From the NCBI RefSeq assembly GCF_029870285.1, contig NZ_JACSYA010000026.1, forward strand, positions 10,843-74,842: 64,000 bases of DNA, given 5' to 3'. Position numbers and translations under genes: made by a program. Each line of letters opens with the position of its first letter. Within the stretch, counting starts at the first letter, position 1. Positions 1 to 9,571 of the stretch are shown here, in pieces. The notes under the pieces are model-generated. The model worked only from the letters and a program-made list of their open reading frames with translations, ran no database searches and was not told where the DNA came from. Source of the stretch: Delftia sp. PS-11 (lineage in GTDB: Bacteria; Pseudomonadota; Gammaproteobacteria; Burkholderiales; Burkholderiaceae_C).

Positions 1-880
1 ACAGCTTTTCCTTGGCGCCCCAGATGCGCTGGGCGCGCAGTGCCATGGGCAGGGGCTGGCCTGCGGCCATGGCATCCCGGACGCGGCAGATGGACCGGAT
101 GTCCTCGGCAAGCGTCCAGTGCACCAGCACCTCGGCCGTGCCTTCGGCCTGCAGGCCGTCGAGCATGCGCGAGACCCGGGCGATCTGGCCGGCCAGCACG
201 GCTTCGGAGAGCTTGAACACGTCGTAGCGCGCCACATTGAGCACAGCCTGCTCGACCTGGGCCAGGCTCAGTTCGCCCTCGGGGTGCAGCAGGGCCAGCT
301 TCTGGATTTCCTGGTGCGCGGCCAGCAGGTTGCCCTCGACACGGTCGGCAAAGAACTGCAGCGTGCGCTGTCCTTCTTCGCCGGGCACCACGCGCTGGCC
401 CTGGGCCGCCAGCCGCTGGGCAATCCAGGCGGGCAGATGGGCCCGTTCGATGGGGTCGATCTGCAGCGTCATGCCCTGGGCTTCCAGCGCGCTGAACCAG
501 GCGCCGGTGCGGGTGGCCTTGTCCAGGCGCGGCAGCAGGATCAGGGTCAGGGTGCTGTCGTTGCCGCGCGCGGCCTCGGCAATCTGCTGCAGCGCGGCGC
601 CGCCATCCTTGCCGGGCTTGCCGGAGGGGATGCGGATCTCGATGATCTGCCGGTCGGCGAACAGCGACAGCGAGCCGCCGGCCGCGAGCACGCCGCTCCA
701 GTCGAAATGGGCGCCGGCCACGGTATAGCTGCTGCGCTCGGTATAGCCGGCAGCGCGCGCTGCCGCACGGATGGCGTCAGCCGCCTCCTGCTGCTGCAGC
801 GGCTCGTCGCCGTGCAGGGTGTAGAGCGATCGCAGGCCCTTGGCCAGATGGCCGCCGAGCTGGTTCAGGGCAAGCTGCAT
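1..880 (-). CDS. holA: DNA polymerase III subunit delta (partial, C-terminus outside window)
   Basis: Delta subunit of the clamp-loader complex, which opens the beta clamp and loads it on DNA. The frame runs off the left edge, so about 293 N-terminal codons are present (E. coli HolA is 343 aa). The start is the ATG complementary to 878-880, giving MQLALNQLGGHLAKGLRSLY. HolA-like stretches follow: TLHGDEPLQQQEAADAIR near residues 22-39, then SLFADRQIIEIRIPSGKPG, and LLLPRLDKATRTGAWFSALE around residue 115. It lies five bases after the lptE stop, so it is co-transcribed with leuS and lptE. That order (leuS-lptE-holA) is also found in enterics. Identification is firm; only completeness cannot be judged. 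Confidence 0.93.
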   Translation of the reverse strand, partial: MQLALNQLGGHLAKGLRSLYTLHGDEPLQQQEAADAIRAAARAAGYTERSSYTVAGAHFDWSGVLAAGGSLSLFADRQIIEIRIPSGKPGKDGGAALQQIAEAARGNDSTLTLILLPRLDKATRTGAWFSALEAQGMTLQIDPIERAHLPAWIAQRLAAQGQRVVPGEEGQRTLQFFADRVEGNLLAAHQEIQKLALLHPEGELSLAQVEQAVLNVARYDVFKLSEAVLAGQIARVSRMLDGLQAEGTAEVLVHWTLAEDIRSICRVRDAMAAGQPLPMALRAQRIWGAKEKL

Positions 881-885
881 GGCAC

Positions 886-1392
886 TCAGCCCAGGCTCTT
901 GACAGCCGCCAGACGGCGCAGCAGCTGCTGCACGACGTCTCTGCGCATGTCCTTGTAGAGCATGGCCTCTTCGGCTTCCTTGGACAGCGCGTTGCTTTCG
1001 TTGTAGGTCACATCGCGCCGCTGCAGGATCTCGGTCTCGGGGATCGGCTCATCGCCATTGGGCGTGCGCAGCTTAAAGCGCACGCGCAGGCGCAGCTGCA
1101 GTTCGCGCACCTGGCCCAGGGCGTTCATGCCGACGACGACGCGTTCCTGCTGCTCGCCGATGAGCTGGAAGATGACATCGGCATCGTCGGGCGATGCCGG
1201 ATCACGCAGCACGGTGAGCTTGTCGCTGGCGCTGGCCAGATTGCGCTGCAGCTCGCGCGCCACCTGGGAGCCGCGAGGCGCATGCAGGTAGAGCGAGCGG
1301 AACACGAACGTCGGCACGCCCCGCAGACGAAAACCGCAGGCTCCCAGCAGCGGAGCCAGGGCCAGGGCGGTGAGCAGCGTACGTTTTTGCAT
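886..1392 (-). CDS. lptE: LPS-assembly lipoprotein LptE
   Basis: Outer-membrane lipoprotein that plugs the LptD barrel and helps insert lipopolysaccharide. The protein is 168 aa from the ATG at 1392. It starts MQKRTLLTALALAPLLGACG, a lipoprotein signal with the lipobox LGAC (Cys at residue 19). The family stretch GFRLRGVPTF follows the Cys, and later come SLYLHAP and a RELQLRLRVRF segment. An upstream ATG at 1461 keeps the frame open, but the inner ATG is preferred: it has GGAG seven bases upstream and puts the signal peptide at the N-terminus. It sits between leuS (91 bases upstream) and holA. Its partner genes lptD and lptC are also in this window. Confidence 0.92.
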   Translation of the reverse strand: MQKRTLLTALALAPLLGACGFRLRGVPTFVFRSLYLHAPRGSQVARELQRNLASASDKLTVLRDPASPDDADVIFQLIGEQQERVVVGMNALGQVRELQLRLRVRFKLRTPNGDEPIPETEILQRRDVTYNESNALSKEAEEAMLYKDMRRDVVQQLLRRLAAVKSLG

Positions 1393-1483
1393 ATCAATTC
1401 TCCAGGGCGCTGGCGCCGGACACGCCCCACGCAGCGATGGCTCCCGGGAAGCGCCTGGCACTGCCCGGGAGGTACGTGCTCGT

Positions 1484-4189
1484 TCAGACCACGACGTTGA
1501 CCAGGCGGCCCGGCACCACGATCACCTTCTTGGGCGCAGCGCCATTGGTGAACTTCAGGCAGTCTTCGCTGGCCAGGGCAATGCGCTCGATTTCGGCCTT
1601 GTCGGCGCTGGAGGACACGAGGATGGCTCCGCGCAGCTTGCCGTTGACCTGCAGCACCAGCGAGACTTCGTCCTGCACCAGGGCCTTGGGGTCGACCTGG
1701 GGCCAGGGCGCGTCCAGCACATCGCCCAGGTGGGCGGCGTAGCCCAGCTCGCTCCACAGCACATGGGTCAGGTGGGGCGTGGCAGGGTAGAGCACGCGCA
1801 GCAGGATGCCGAAGCCTTCGATCAGCGCCACCGGGGCGCTGGCATCGTCAAAGGCCTTGAAGTCCTCCAGCGCATTGATCATTTTCATGGCACCGGAGAC
1901 CACGGTGTTGTACTGCATGCGCTGGTAGTCGTATTCCACCTGCTTGAGCACGGTGTGGATTTCCAGGCGCAGGGCCTTGGCAGCCTTGCCGAACTCGACG
2001 TCATCCAGCGACCTGGCGCCCGCCACGGTCTTGACGGCGTCGCTCATGTCCATCTGCAGCAGCTTGACGCCGAAGTTGTAGACGCGGCGCAGGAAGCGGT
2101 AGCTGCCCTCGACGGCGGCATCGTTCCACTCCAGCGTCAGCTCGGGCGGGGCAGTGAACATGGTGTACAGGCGGGCGGTGTCGGCGCCGTACTTCTCGAT
2201 CAGCTCCTGCGGATCGATGCCGTTGTTCTTGGACTTGGACATGGTGCCCACGCCCTCGTAGTCGATGTCCGTGCCCACGGGCAGCAGGCCGTCGGCGCTG
2301 TCCACCTCGGCCTTGAGCCTGGCGCCCACGATCTTGCCGGTCTCGTCGAACACATGCTCGACATCCTTGGGCCAGAAGTATTCCTTGGCGCCCTTGGCCG
2401 TGCGGCGGCTGTAGATGTGGTTGAGCACCATGCCCTGCGTCAGCAGCCGGGTGAAGGGCTCATCGACCTTGACCAGGCCCAGGTCGCGCATGACCTTGGT
2501 CCAGAAGCGCGCATACAGCAGGTGCAGGATGGCGTGCTCGATGCCGCCGATGTACTGGTCCATGGGCATCCAGTACTCGGCGCCTTGCGCCACCATCTGC
2601 TCGCTGTTCTTGGCGTCGCAGTAGCGCATGAAATACCAGGACGAGTCCACGAAGGTGTCCATGGTGTCGGTTTCGCGGCGCGCGCTCTTGCCGCAGCAGG
2701 GGCAGACCACGCCGGCATGGAAGGCTTCGCTCTTGACCAGGGGGTTGCCCGAGCCGTCAGGCACCAGGTCCTGGGGCAGGACCACAGGCAGATCCGTGAC
2801 GGGCACAGGCTGCGGGCCGCAGTCCTCGCAGTGGATGATGGGAATCGGCGTGCCCCAGTAGCGCTGGCGGCTCACGCCCCAGTCGCGCAGGCGCCAGGTG
2901 GTCTTCTTCTCGCCCAGGCCCTTGGCGGCCAGCAGTTCGGCCACCTTGTCCACGGCCGCCGCATGGCCCAGGCCATCCAGCTCGCCGGAGTTGATGCAGG
3001 TGGCGCGCTGCTTGTCGCCATACCAGTCGGCCCAGGCTTCGGTGCTGAAGCTCTCGCCCTCGGCTGCGATGACCTGGCGGATGGCGATGCCGTACTTCTT
3101 CGCGAAGGCGAAGTCGCGCTCGTCGTGGGCGGGCACGCCCATGACGGCGCCGTCGCCATAGCTCATGAGCACGTAGTTGCCGACCCAGACTTCGACCTGG
3201 GCGCCCGTCAGCGGGTGGGTGACGAACAGGCCCGTGGGCAGACCTTCCTTTTCCTTGAGCGCGAGCTCGGCCTCGGTGGTGCCGCCCTTCTTGCACTCTT
3301 CGATGAAGGCGGCCAGGCGGGGCTGCGATGCAGCGGCATGCAGGGCCAGCGGGTGCTCGGGCGCCACGGCGCAGAAGGTCACGCCCATGATGGTGTCGGC
3401 GCGCGTGGTGAACACGTACAGGCGGCCGTCCTGGATGGGCTGGCCGTCGGCGCTGCGGATGTCGTGCGTGAACGCAAAGCGCACGCCGGCGCTCTTGCCG
3501 ATCCAGTTTTCCTGCATCAGGCGCACTTTTTCCGGCCAGCCGGTCAGCGTGGCCTTGTCGCTGCCGACCTGCACATGGTCGAGCAGTTCCTGGGCGTAGT
3601 CGGTGATCTTCAGGTAGTAGCCGGGGATTTCGCGCTTTTCGACCAGGGCGCCCGTGCGCCAGCCACGGCCGTCGATGACCTGCTCGTTGGCCAGCACGGT
3701 CTGGTCCACCGGGTCCCAGTTGACGACCTGGGTCTTGCGGTAGGCGATGCCCTTTTCCAGCATCTTCAGGAACAGCCACTGGTTCCACTTGTAGTAGTCG
3801 GGGTCGCAGGTGGCGACCTCGCGGCTCCAGTCGATAGCCAGCCCCATCGCCTGCATCTGCTTTTTCATGTAGGCGATGTTGTCGTAGGTCCACTGCGCGG
3901 GCGGCACCTTGTTCTTGAGCGCAGCGTTCTCGGCCGGCAGGCCGAAGGCGTCCCAACCCATGGGCATGAGGACGTTGTAGCCCTTCATGCGCAGCTGGCG
4001 CGTCAGCATGTCGTTGATGGTGTAGTTGCGCACGTGGCCCATGTGCAGCTTGCCGCTGGGGTAGGGCAGCATGGAGCAGGCGTAGAACTTGGGCTTGGCC
4101 TGGTCTTCGGTCACGCGGTAGGCATCGCGGGCGGACCAGTGGTCTTGCGCTGCGCGCTCAACGTCGATGTGGTTGTATTTCTCTTGCAT
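1484..4189 (-). CDS. leuS: Leucyl-tRNA synthetase
   Basis: Charges tRNA-Leu with leucine; class I synthetase with an editing (CP1) domain. The protein is 901 aa from the ATG at 4189 ([18 protein letters not shown]), slightly longer than the roughly 860 aa of E. coli LeuRS. The HIGH-type signature appears as [15 protein letters not shown] near residues 44-58, and the KMSKS loop as [10 protein letters not shown] in the C-terminal half. The editing domain includes [14 protein letters not shown]. The C-terminus ends LVNVVV. The open frame continues upstream of 4189 without homology, so the longer start is rejected. It is the first gene of leuS-lptE-holA. Confidence 0.97.
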   Translation of the reverse strand: MQEKYNHIDVERAAQDHWSARDAYRVTEDQAKPKFYACSMLPYPSGKLHMGHVRNYTINDMLTRQLRMKGYNVLMPMGWDAFGLPAENAALKNKVPPAQWTYDNIAYMKKQMQAMGLAIDWSREVATCDPDYYKWNQWLFLKMLEKGIAYRKTQVVNWDPVDQTVLANEQVIDGRGWRTGALVEKREIPGYYLKITDYAQELLDHVQVGSDKATLTGWPEKVRLMQENWIGKSAGVRFAFTHDIRSADGQPIQDGRLYVFTTRADTIMGVTFCAVAPEHPLALHAAASQPRLAAFIEECKKGGTTEAELALKEKEGLPTGLFVTHPLTGAQVEVWVGNYVLMSYGDGAVMGVPAHDERDFAFAKKYGIAIRQVIAAEGESFSTEAWADWYGDKQRATCINSGELDGLGHAAAVDKVAELLAAKGLGEKKTTWRLRDWGVSRQRYWGTPIPIIHCEDCGPQPVPVTDLPVVLPQDLVPDGSGNPLVKSEAFHAGVVCPCCGKSARRETDTMDTFVDSSWYFMRYCDAKNSEQMVAQGAEYWMPMDQYIGGIEHAILHLLYARFWTKVMRDLGLVKVDEPFTRLLTQGMVLNHIYSRRTAKGAKEYFWPKDVEHVFDETGKIVGARLKAEVDSADGLLPVGTDIDYEGVGTMSKSKNNGIDPQELIEKYGADTARLYTMFTAPPELTLEWNDAAVEGSYRFLRRVYNFGVKLLQMDMSDAVKTVAGARSLDDVEFGKAAKALRLEIHTVLKQVEYDYQRMQYNTVVSGAMKMINALEDFKAFDDASAPVALIEGFGILLRVLYPATPHLTHVLWSELGYAAHLGDVLDAPWPQVDPKALVQDEVSLVLQVNGKLRGAILVSSSADKAEIERIALASEDCLKFTNGAAPKKVIVVPGRLVNVVV

Positions 4190-4531
4190 GGTGCTGCGGC
4201 CCCAGGGGCTGGACAAAGTGGCCGGACAGGATGGATTGCCGGGATCAACCGGCGATTTTAGGCCCCCGGCTCCGCCCCGCCCAGGGCCGGCCACAAGCCC
4301 GCAGGCGGCACTGCGCCATCGGCGTGCGGCTTGTCCTGCCGCCGTGCCGGGAAAAGCCGCGCTGCGTATGCTTGTCTTCATCTGCGGCAGGCTGCCGCAG
4401 GGGGTTCCTCCATCGCCAGCCCGGACTTGCGCAGGAACCGGTACGCACCTCCCGGGCATGCCGCCGCCGCGCGGCAGGACGGATGCTGGCCGACGCACGG
4501 CCATGCCGTCCGATGCCTGTGGAGTTGCCTT
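4190..4531. other. Gene-free divergent region between leuS and the MscS-type channel
   Basis: No convincing gene. Open frames here are weak and GC-driven. On the minus strand a TAAAAT (complement of 4255-4260) lies 66 bases before the leuS ATG and could be a -10 element, but no good -35 is visible. The right end carries GGAG (4521-4524), which fits the TTG start of the next gene. Confidence 0.4.
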
Positions 4532-5734
4532 TTGCCGAACTGGTCTTTGATTTCCGAATGGGACCCTGCCTTGCAGGCCCTGGCAGCGCTGAGCGCGCTG
4601 GTGCTGCTGGCCTGCTGCGCGGGCTGGGCTACCCAATGGCTGCTGCTGCGCATACTGCCCCGCATGCGCGGCATGCTGGACAGGCAGTGGGCCCTGGTGC
4701 TGCTGCACGACAGCGTGCTGCGGCGTCTGGCCAGGGCCGTGCCTTCCCTGGCCGTGCAGTCCGGCGTGCAGGCCATCCCGCATCTGCAGCCGCAGTGGGC
4801 GGCGCTGGTGCTGAACCTGGCCGTTGCCTGCACCATCTACCACGCGGCCCGTGTGCTCAGTGCGCTGTTGAACGCCATGAATGAGGCGCACGACCAGCAG
4901 GAGCAACGCAAGGCCACGCAGACCCACTCGATCAAGAGCTATGTGCAGCTGGGCAAGCTGCTGGTGTTCATGGTTGCCGCCGTGCTCATCGCCGCCACGC
5001 TGGCCAACCGCTCTCCGCTGCTGCTGCTGTCGGGCCTGGGCGCGGCCTCGGCCGTGCTGATGCTGGTCTTCAAGGACACCATCATGTCTTTCGTGGCCGG
5101 TGTGCAGCTGGGCTCCAACGACATGCTGCGCGTGGGCGACTGGATAGAGATGCCCCAGGTCGGCGCCGATGGCTTCGTGATCGACATTGCGCTGCACACC
5201 GTGAAGGTGCAGAACTGGGACAAGACCATCACCACCATTCCTACCTGGCGGCTGATGAGCGACAGCTACAAGAACTGGCGCGGCATGTTCGAGTCGGGCG
5301 GGCGGCGCATCCGCCGTTCGCTGCACATCGATGCCCACACCATCCGCATGCTGACACCCGCGCAGTGCCAGCAGCTGTCATCCATGGAGCTTCTCCAGGA
5401 TTTCTGGAGCAGCGCCGGGGCTATGGCGCAGCCGCCCAGCAATCTGGCGGCGTTCAAGGCCTACGCGCACGCCTACCTGCTGCAGCACCCGCAGATCCAC
5501 AAGACCCCCAGCATGTTCCTGCTGGTGCGCACCCTGGAGCCCTCGCCCATGGGCGTGCCGCTGGAGCTGTTTTGCTACACCAGCACCACGGCCTGGGTGG
5601 AGTACGAGGCCATACAGGGCGCGATCTTCGACCATCTGATCGGCATGATGCCGTGTTTCGGCCTGAGCCTGTACCAGCGTTCGTCCGACCATGGCCAGCA
5701 CCTGCGGCTGGCCGGCGCCGGACATTGGAGCTGA
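4532..5734 (+). CDS. Small-conductance mechanosensitive channel, YbdG-like (MscS family)
   Basis: Inner-membrane MscS-family channel that opens under membrane tension during osmotic downshift. The closest known type is E. coli YbdG: shared stretches are [15 protein letters not shown], the amphipathic pore helix and post-pore beta domain ([20 protein letters not shown]), [20 protein letters not shown] and [14 protein letters not shown]. The proposed start is TTG at 4532, because GGAG stands seven bases upstream and no ATG or GTG gives a sensible N-terminus. This gives about 400 aa against 415 for YbdG. Several hydrophobic segments precede the pore (for instance [19 protein letters not shown]). 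The open frame extends further upstream with poor, non-membrane sequence that I treat as non-coding. It stands alone, convergent with dapB. Confidence 0.85.
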   Translation: MPNWSLISEWDPALQALAALSALVLLACCAGWATQWLLLRILPRMRGMLDRQWALVLLHDSVLRRLARAVPSLAVQSGVQAIPHLQPQWAALVLNLAVACTIYHAARVLSALLNAMNEAHDQQEQRKATQTHSIKSYVQLGKLLVFMVAAVLIAATLANRSPLLLLSGLGAASAVLMLVFKDTIMSFVAGVQLGSNDMLRVGDWIEMPQVGADGFVIDIALHTVKVQNWDKTITTIPTWRLMSDSYKNWRGMFESGGRRIRRSLHIDAHTIRMLTPAQCQQLSSMELLQDFWSSAGAMAQPPSNLAAFKAYAHAYLLQHPQIHKTPSMFLLVRTLEPSPMGVPLELFCYTSTTAWVEYEAIQGAIFDHLIGMMPCFGLSLYQRSSDHGQHLRLAGAGHWS

Positions 5735-5765
5735 GCCGTCCGGCGCACGGGGCGTGCGGACCTGC

Positions 5766-6596
5766 TCAGCGCAGGTTCAGGACGTCGTACATGTCGAACT
5801 GGCCGCTGGCCTTGCCGGCCAGGAAGCGCACGGCGCGCAGGCTGCCCTGGGCGTAGCCGGCGCGGCTGCTGGACTTGTGGGAGATTTCGATGCGCTCGCC
5901 CGTGCCAGCGAAGATGACGGTGTGGTCGCCGATGATGTCGCCGCCGCGCACGGTGGCAAAGCCGATGGTGTTGTCGGCGCGCTCGCCGGTGTGGCCGAAG
6001 CGCTCGTAGACAGCGCGGTCGGCCAGTTTCGTGCCCTGGGCTTCGGCAATGACCTCGCCCATCTTCAGGGCCGTGCCCGAGGGGGCATCGACCTTGTGGC
6101 GGTGGTGGGCCTCGACGATCTCGATGTCGTAGCCGCTGGACAGCGCCTTGGCGGCCATCTCCAGCAGCTTGAAGGTCACGTTCACGCCCACGCTCATGTT
6201 GGGCGAGAACATGACGGCCGTGCGCTGGGCGTATTCGGCGATGCGCGCCTTTTGCTCGTCGCTGAAGCCCGTGGTGCCGATGACCAGCTTGACGCCCAGG
6301 TCGGCGCAGATGGCCAGATGGTCCATCGTGCCTTCAGGGCGCGTGAAGTCGATGAGGCAGTCGGCCTTGGCCAGTGCGGCGCGCACATCGCTTTCGATGA
6401 CGATGCCGCTGGCATGCCCCAGGAAGGCCGAGGGATCGGTGCCCAGGAACGGGCTGTCGGGGCGGTCCAGCGCGACGGCCAGCGCCAGGTCCTTGCTTTG
6501 CAGGATGGCCTCGATCAGCATGCGGCCCATGCGGCCGGAGGCGCCGGCCACGGCCACGCGAAGGGGAGAGGAGGAAGCAGGGGAAGCAGCAGTCAT
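5766..6596 (-). CDS. dapB: 4-hydroxy-tetrahydrodipicolinate reductase
   Basis: Second committed step of the lysine/meso-diaminopimelate pathway: NAD(P)H-dependent reduction in the cytoplasm. The protein is 276 aa from the ATG at 6596 ([20 protein letters not shown]), close to the 273 aa of E. coli. The Rossmann motif GASGRMGR is near residues 18-25, and the DapB signature [16 protein letters not shown] contains the catalytic His and Lys. The C-terminus (FDMYDVLNL) is typical. An in-frame ATG 14 codons upstream exists, but the shorter form matches the family. It lies 124 bases downstream of bamE on the same strand. Confidence 0.96.
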   Translation of the reverse strand: MTAASPASSSPLRVAVAGASGRMGRMLIEAILQSKDLALAVALDRPDSPFLGTDPSAFLGHASGIVIESDVRAALAKADCLIDFTRPEGTMDHLAICADLGVKLVIGTTGFSDEQKARIAEYAQRTAVMFSPNMSVGVNVTFKLLEMAAKALSSGYDIEIVEAHHRHKVDAPSGTALKMGEVIAEAQGTKLADRAVYERFGHTGERADNTIGFATVRGGDIIGDHTVIFAGTGERIEISHKSSSRAGYAQGSLRAVRFLAGKASGQFDMYDVLNLR

Positions 6597-6720
6597 GTCG
6601 GGAATGGAAGAGGCAAACAGTGCGCGGCATGCCGGCACGCCTGGATGTCACATCCAGGGCACCGCTGCGGCCTGAGCACGGAAAGGCGCCGGCACGCATC
6701 ACGGCATGCCAGCGGCGATG

Positions 6721-7269
6721 TCATCGGGCGCCGGGCTCCAGCGGCGGATAGCTGGCAGCCGCCGGCGCAGACGCCTCGGCGGCAGACGCCTCGGCAGGCT
6801 TGGCAGCCGGGTACTTGGCCAGCTGGGCCTCGGTGGCCTCCAGAGGCGGCACCGCACCCAGCTTCTTTCGGGTGCCCAGGCTGGCGACGAACTCCGCCTC
6901 GGTCGGCATTTCATCGCCCTGCGAGCGCGCGAAGAGGTCGCCGTCGAAGAACACGGTCAGCTTGCGCACCTGGGAATCGACGCCTGCGCGCCGGATCGTG
7001 AACACATACTCCCAGCGGTCGGCGTGGAACACGCTGGTCACCAGCGGCGTGCCGAGGATGTCGCGCACCTGCTGGCGGCTCATGCCGGGCTGCAGGGCCT
7101 CGACCTGCTCGCGCGAGACAAAGTTGCCTTGCACCACTTCCACCTTGTAGGGTGTGACGACATTGGCCACGCGGTGCGCGGCGCCATCGAGGCTGCTGCA
7201 GCCGGCCAGCGCCGCGCCGACCAACAGAGTCAGTGCCACACCAGTGCGGCAACGGGCTTGAACATGCAT
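6721..7269 (-). CDS. bamE: Outer-membrane protein assembly factor BamE
   Basis: Small lipoprotein of the BAM complex that folds beta-barrels into the outer membrane. The ATG at 7269 gives about 182 aa with a signal and lipobox (LLVGAALAGCSS). The SmpA/OmlA fold follows, with VEVVQGNFVSREQVEALQPG and QVRDILGTPLVTSVFHADRW, the two conserved blocks of BamE. The C-terminal tail is long, rich in Ala, Pro and Glu, and looks disordered; E. coli BamE (113 aa) lacks it. An ATG at 7281 would add four residues, and neither start has a clear Shine-Dalgarno. It is divergent from fur, as in many Burkholderiales. Confidence 0.9.
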   Translation of the reverse strand: MHVQARCRTGVALTLLVGAALAGCSSLDGAAHRVANVVTPYKVEVVQGNFVSREQVEALQPGMSRQQVRDILGTPLVTSVFHADRWEYVFTIRRAGVDSQVRKLTVFFDGDLFARSQGDEMPTEAEFVASLGTRKKLGAVPPLEATEAQLAKYPAAKPAEASAAEASAPAAASYPPLEPGAR

Positions 7270-7287
7270 TGGTATTAGCATAGGGAT

Positions 7288-7301
7288 ATGATCGGGATCA
7301 T
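7288..7301. promoter_or_regulatory. Inverted repeat in the bamE-fur intergenic region (Fur-box-like)
   Basis: ATGAT-CGGG-ATCAT is a 5+5 inverted repeat preceded by GATA and followed by TG. It partly resembles the Fur box (repeats of GATAAT with an inverted half). It sits between the divergent bamE and fur genes, where Fur autoregulation would be expected. The match is incomplete, so this is a candidate only. Confidence 0.35.
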
Positions 7302-7424
7302 TGTAGCGGCTGGTCCCGGCGGCATCCGATCACTCAGACGCCCCTGGTACCAGGGCCATTCGTTCGCCGTCCCGGGACTGCCATCGCGCCAGGCCAGCGG
7401 GCAGTCTCTGCCTCAGACCCAGAC

Positions 7425-7850
7425 ATGAAGAACATCGACGAACTCAAGAGTACCGGCCTGAAGGCCACGCTTCCCCGGCTGAAGATCCTGGAGATTTTCC
7501 AGAAGGGCGCGCAACGCCACATGACGGCCGAGGACGTGTTCCGAGTGCTGCTGGACGAGCGCTCGGACATCGGCCTGGCCACCGTCTACCGCGTGCTTAC
7601 CCAGTTCGAGCAGGCCGGTATCCTGATCCGCAGCAACTTCGAAAGCGGCAAGGCCGTCTACGAGCTCAACGAGGGCCAGCACCATGACCACTTCGTGTGC
7701 ACGAGCTGCGGCAAGGTCGAGGAGTTCTACGACCCCGAGATCGAGAAGCGCCAGAACCTGATCGCCAAGGCCAAGGGCTGGGTCATCCAGGACCATTCCA
7801 TGGCCCTGTACGGCCAATGCGCGGATTGCGCCGGCCGGGCCCACAAATAA
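7425..7850 (+). CDS. fur: Ferric uptake regulator Fur
   Basis: Iron-responsive repressor; binds DNA as a dimer with Fe2+. The protein is 141 aa from the ATG at 7425 ([20 protein letters not shown]). The N-terminal winged helix includes the recognition region [17 protein letters not shown]. The dimerisation domain carries the metal-binding [16 protein letters not shown] motif (His and two Cys) and a second CADC motif near the C-terminus, so both structural zinc cysteine pairs are present. Divergent from bamE. A strong intrinsic terminator follows at 7877. Confidence 0.97.
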   Translation: MKNIDELKSTGLKATLPRLKILEIFQKGAQRHMTAEDVFRVLLDERSDIGLATVYRVLTQFEQAGILIRSNFESGKAVYELNEGQHHDHFVCTSCGKVEEFYDPEIEKRQNLIAKAKGWVIQDHSMALYGQCADCAGRAHK

Positions 7851-7876
7851 GGCGGCGGCAACGGCATCCGATGCAG

Positions 7877-7905
7877 GCGGAGTGTTTCACACTCCGCTTT
7901 TTTTT
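7877..7905 (+). terminator. Rho-independent terminator of fur
   Basis: Perfect 8-bp stem GCGGAGTG / CACTCCGC with a five-base loop, followed by eight T residues (7898-7905). It begins 26 bases after the fur stop. Confidence 0.93.
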
Positions 7906-7985
7906 GCGTTTTGCTACCAAAGCTTTACACGGATGCACGATGCAGCAGTCCATGCTGGCGTCCGATCCCACATCACCAACAGACC

Positions 7986-9554
7986 ATGCGCCGCCGGACC
8001 CTGATCACTCTCGCAGCAGCCGCCCTGGCATCGGGCTGCTCCTCGCTGCCAGGGGCGCCGGCGCTGCCGGGCGCACTGCCGGGCGCACTGCAGGCGCTGC
8101 CCGATGCGCCGCTGACCGCGCAGCAGCGCCTGCAATGGCTGGACCGCGTCACCTGGGGCGCCAACGACAGCAGCGATGCCGGGCTGCAGCGCCTGGGCCT
8201 GAAAGCCTGGCTGGCACAGCAGCTGCAGTTGCAGGATGCGCCGCTGCCGCCACAGGCGCAGCAGCTGATCGATGCGCTGGATATCAGCCGCAGGTCGATG
8301 CAGGACATTGCCAGCGGCCTGGCCGCGCAGCGCAAGGCGGCGCAGCAGGCCACCGGGGATGAGAAAACCCGGCTGCAGCAGGCGCTGCAACGCCAGCTGA
8401 ACCAGTGGGGCACAGAGGCCCAGACCCGATTCGTGGTGCGTGCGCTGTACTCGCCAGCCCAGTTGCGCGAGCAGATGACCTGGTTCTGGATGAACCACTT
8501 CAGCGTCAGCCTGCGCAAGGCCGATCTGCGCGCCTGGGTGGGCGACTACGAGGAGCGGGCCATCCGCCCCCATGCACTGGGCCGCCTGCGCGATCTGCTG
8601 GAGGCCTCGATGCGCCATCCGGCCATGCTGCGCTACCTGGACAATGCCAGCAACGCGGCAGGCCGCATCAACGAGAACTATGCGCGCGAGCTGATGGAGC
8701 TGCACACCATGGGCGTGGACGGCGGCTATACGCAGGCCGACGTGCAGGAGCTGGCGCGCATTCTGACCGGGGTCGGCGTGCGGCTGACTCCCGACGATGC
8801 GCCGCCGCGCCTGCGCCCCGCGCAGCGGGACGATTACCTGCGCGACGGTTTTTTCGAGTTCAACCCCGCACGCCATGACTATGGGCCCAAGACCTTTCTC
8901 GGCCGGCCCATGCGCCAGCGCGGCATGGCCGAGGTCGGGGAGGCGCTGGACCGCATTGCTGCCGCCCCGGCAACGGCGCGGTTCATCGCGCGCAAGCTGG
9001 CCGTGTTTTTCATCGCCGACGACCCGCCGGCTGCGCTCGTGCAGCGCACGGCAGAGGCCTTCACGCGCAGCAACGGGGATATGGCCGCCACGCTGGCCGC
9101 GCTGCTGGCAGCCCCTGAGGCCGAGCGCTTCGGCCAGAAGTTCCGCGATCCGCTGCACTACGTGCTGGCTGCCACGCGGCTGTCACTGGACCAGCGCGTA
9201 GCCACCGATGTGGCGCCGGTGCTGGGCTGGATCAACCGGCTGGGGCAGAACCTGTATGCGCATGAAACGCCGGATGGCTATCCGCAGATGCAGTCCGACT
9301 GGGCCGGCTCCGGGCAGATGGCCGCGCGCTTCGAGGTGGCGCGCCAGATGGCCACGCGCAGCGCCGTGCTGCTGCGCAGCGATCCCAGGGCGCCGCTGGA
9401 GCAGCCGCCCTACCCCACGCTGTCTGCGATGCCCAGCGTGCGCGAGCGGCTGCCGCAGTGGAGCGCCTCCACACGGGCGGCACTGGCCCAGGCACGCAGC
9501 ACGGCCGACTGGAACACTTATTTTCTGTCCGCTCCTGAAATGATGTTCCGCTGA
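7986..9554 (+). CDS. DUF1800 domain-containing exported protein
   Basis: Member of the DUF1800 family, whose biochemical role is not established. The ATG at 7986 gives 522 aa and an N-terminal export signal, MRRRTLITLAAAALASGCSS, with a plausible lipobox (ASGC), so it may be a periplasmic lipoprotein. DUF1800 landmarks are visible: WLDRVTWGAN near the N-terminus, LREQMTWFWMNHFSV, NYARELMELHTMGVDGGYTQ and a C-terminal YAHETPDGYPQ stretch. The frame opens further upstream (7911), but that part overlaps the fur terminator. It is 17 bases upstream of the DUF1501 gene. Such pairs recur widely in bacteria, suggesting that the two proteins act together outside the cytoplasm. Confidence 0.85.
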   Translation: MRRRTLITLAAAALASGCSSLPGAPALPGALPGALQALPDAPLTAQQRLQWLDRVTWGANDSSDAGLQRLGLKAWLAQQLQLQDAPLPPQAQQLIDALDISRRSMQDIASGLAAQRKAAQQATGDEKTRLQQALQRQLNQWGTEAQTRFVVRALYSPAQLREQMTWFWMNHFSVSLRKADLRAWVGDYEERAIRPHALGRLRDLLEASMRHPAMLRYLDNASNAAGRINENYARELMELHTMGVDGGYTQADVQELARILTGVGVRLTPDDAPPRLRPAQRDDYLRDGFFEFNPARHDYGPKTFLGRPMRQRGMAEVGEALDRIAAAPATARFIARKLAVFFIADDPPAALVQRTAEAFTRSNGDMAATLAALLAAPEAERFGQKFRDPLHYVLAATRLSLDQRVATDVAPVLGWINRLGQNLYAHETPDGYPQMQSDWAGSGQMAARFEVARQMATRSAVLLRSDPRAPLEQPPYPTLSAMPSVRERLPQWSASTRAALAQARSTADWNTYFLSAPEMMFR

Positions 9555-9571
9555 AACGACGGAGACGTGCC

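Noticed and set aside
1370..4261. Long open frame antisense to leuS, over 900 codons
   Set aside because: Mirror frame produced by GC-rich third positions opposite a certain leuS. Its translation is low-complexity His/Gln/Gly/Val-rich and matches no family.
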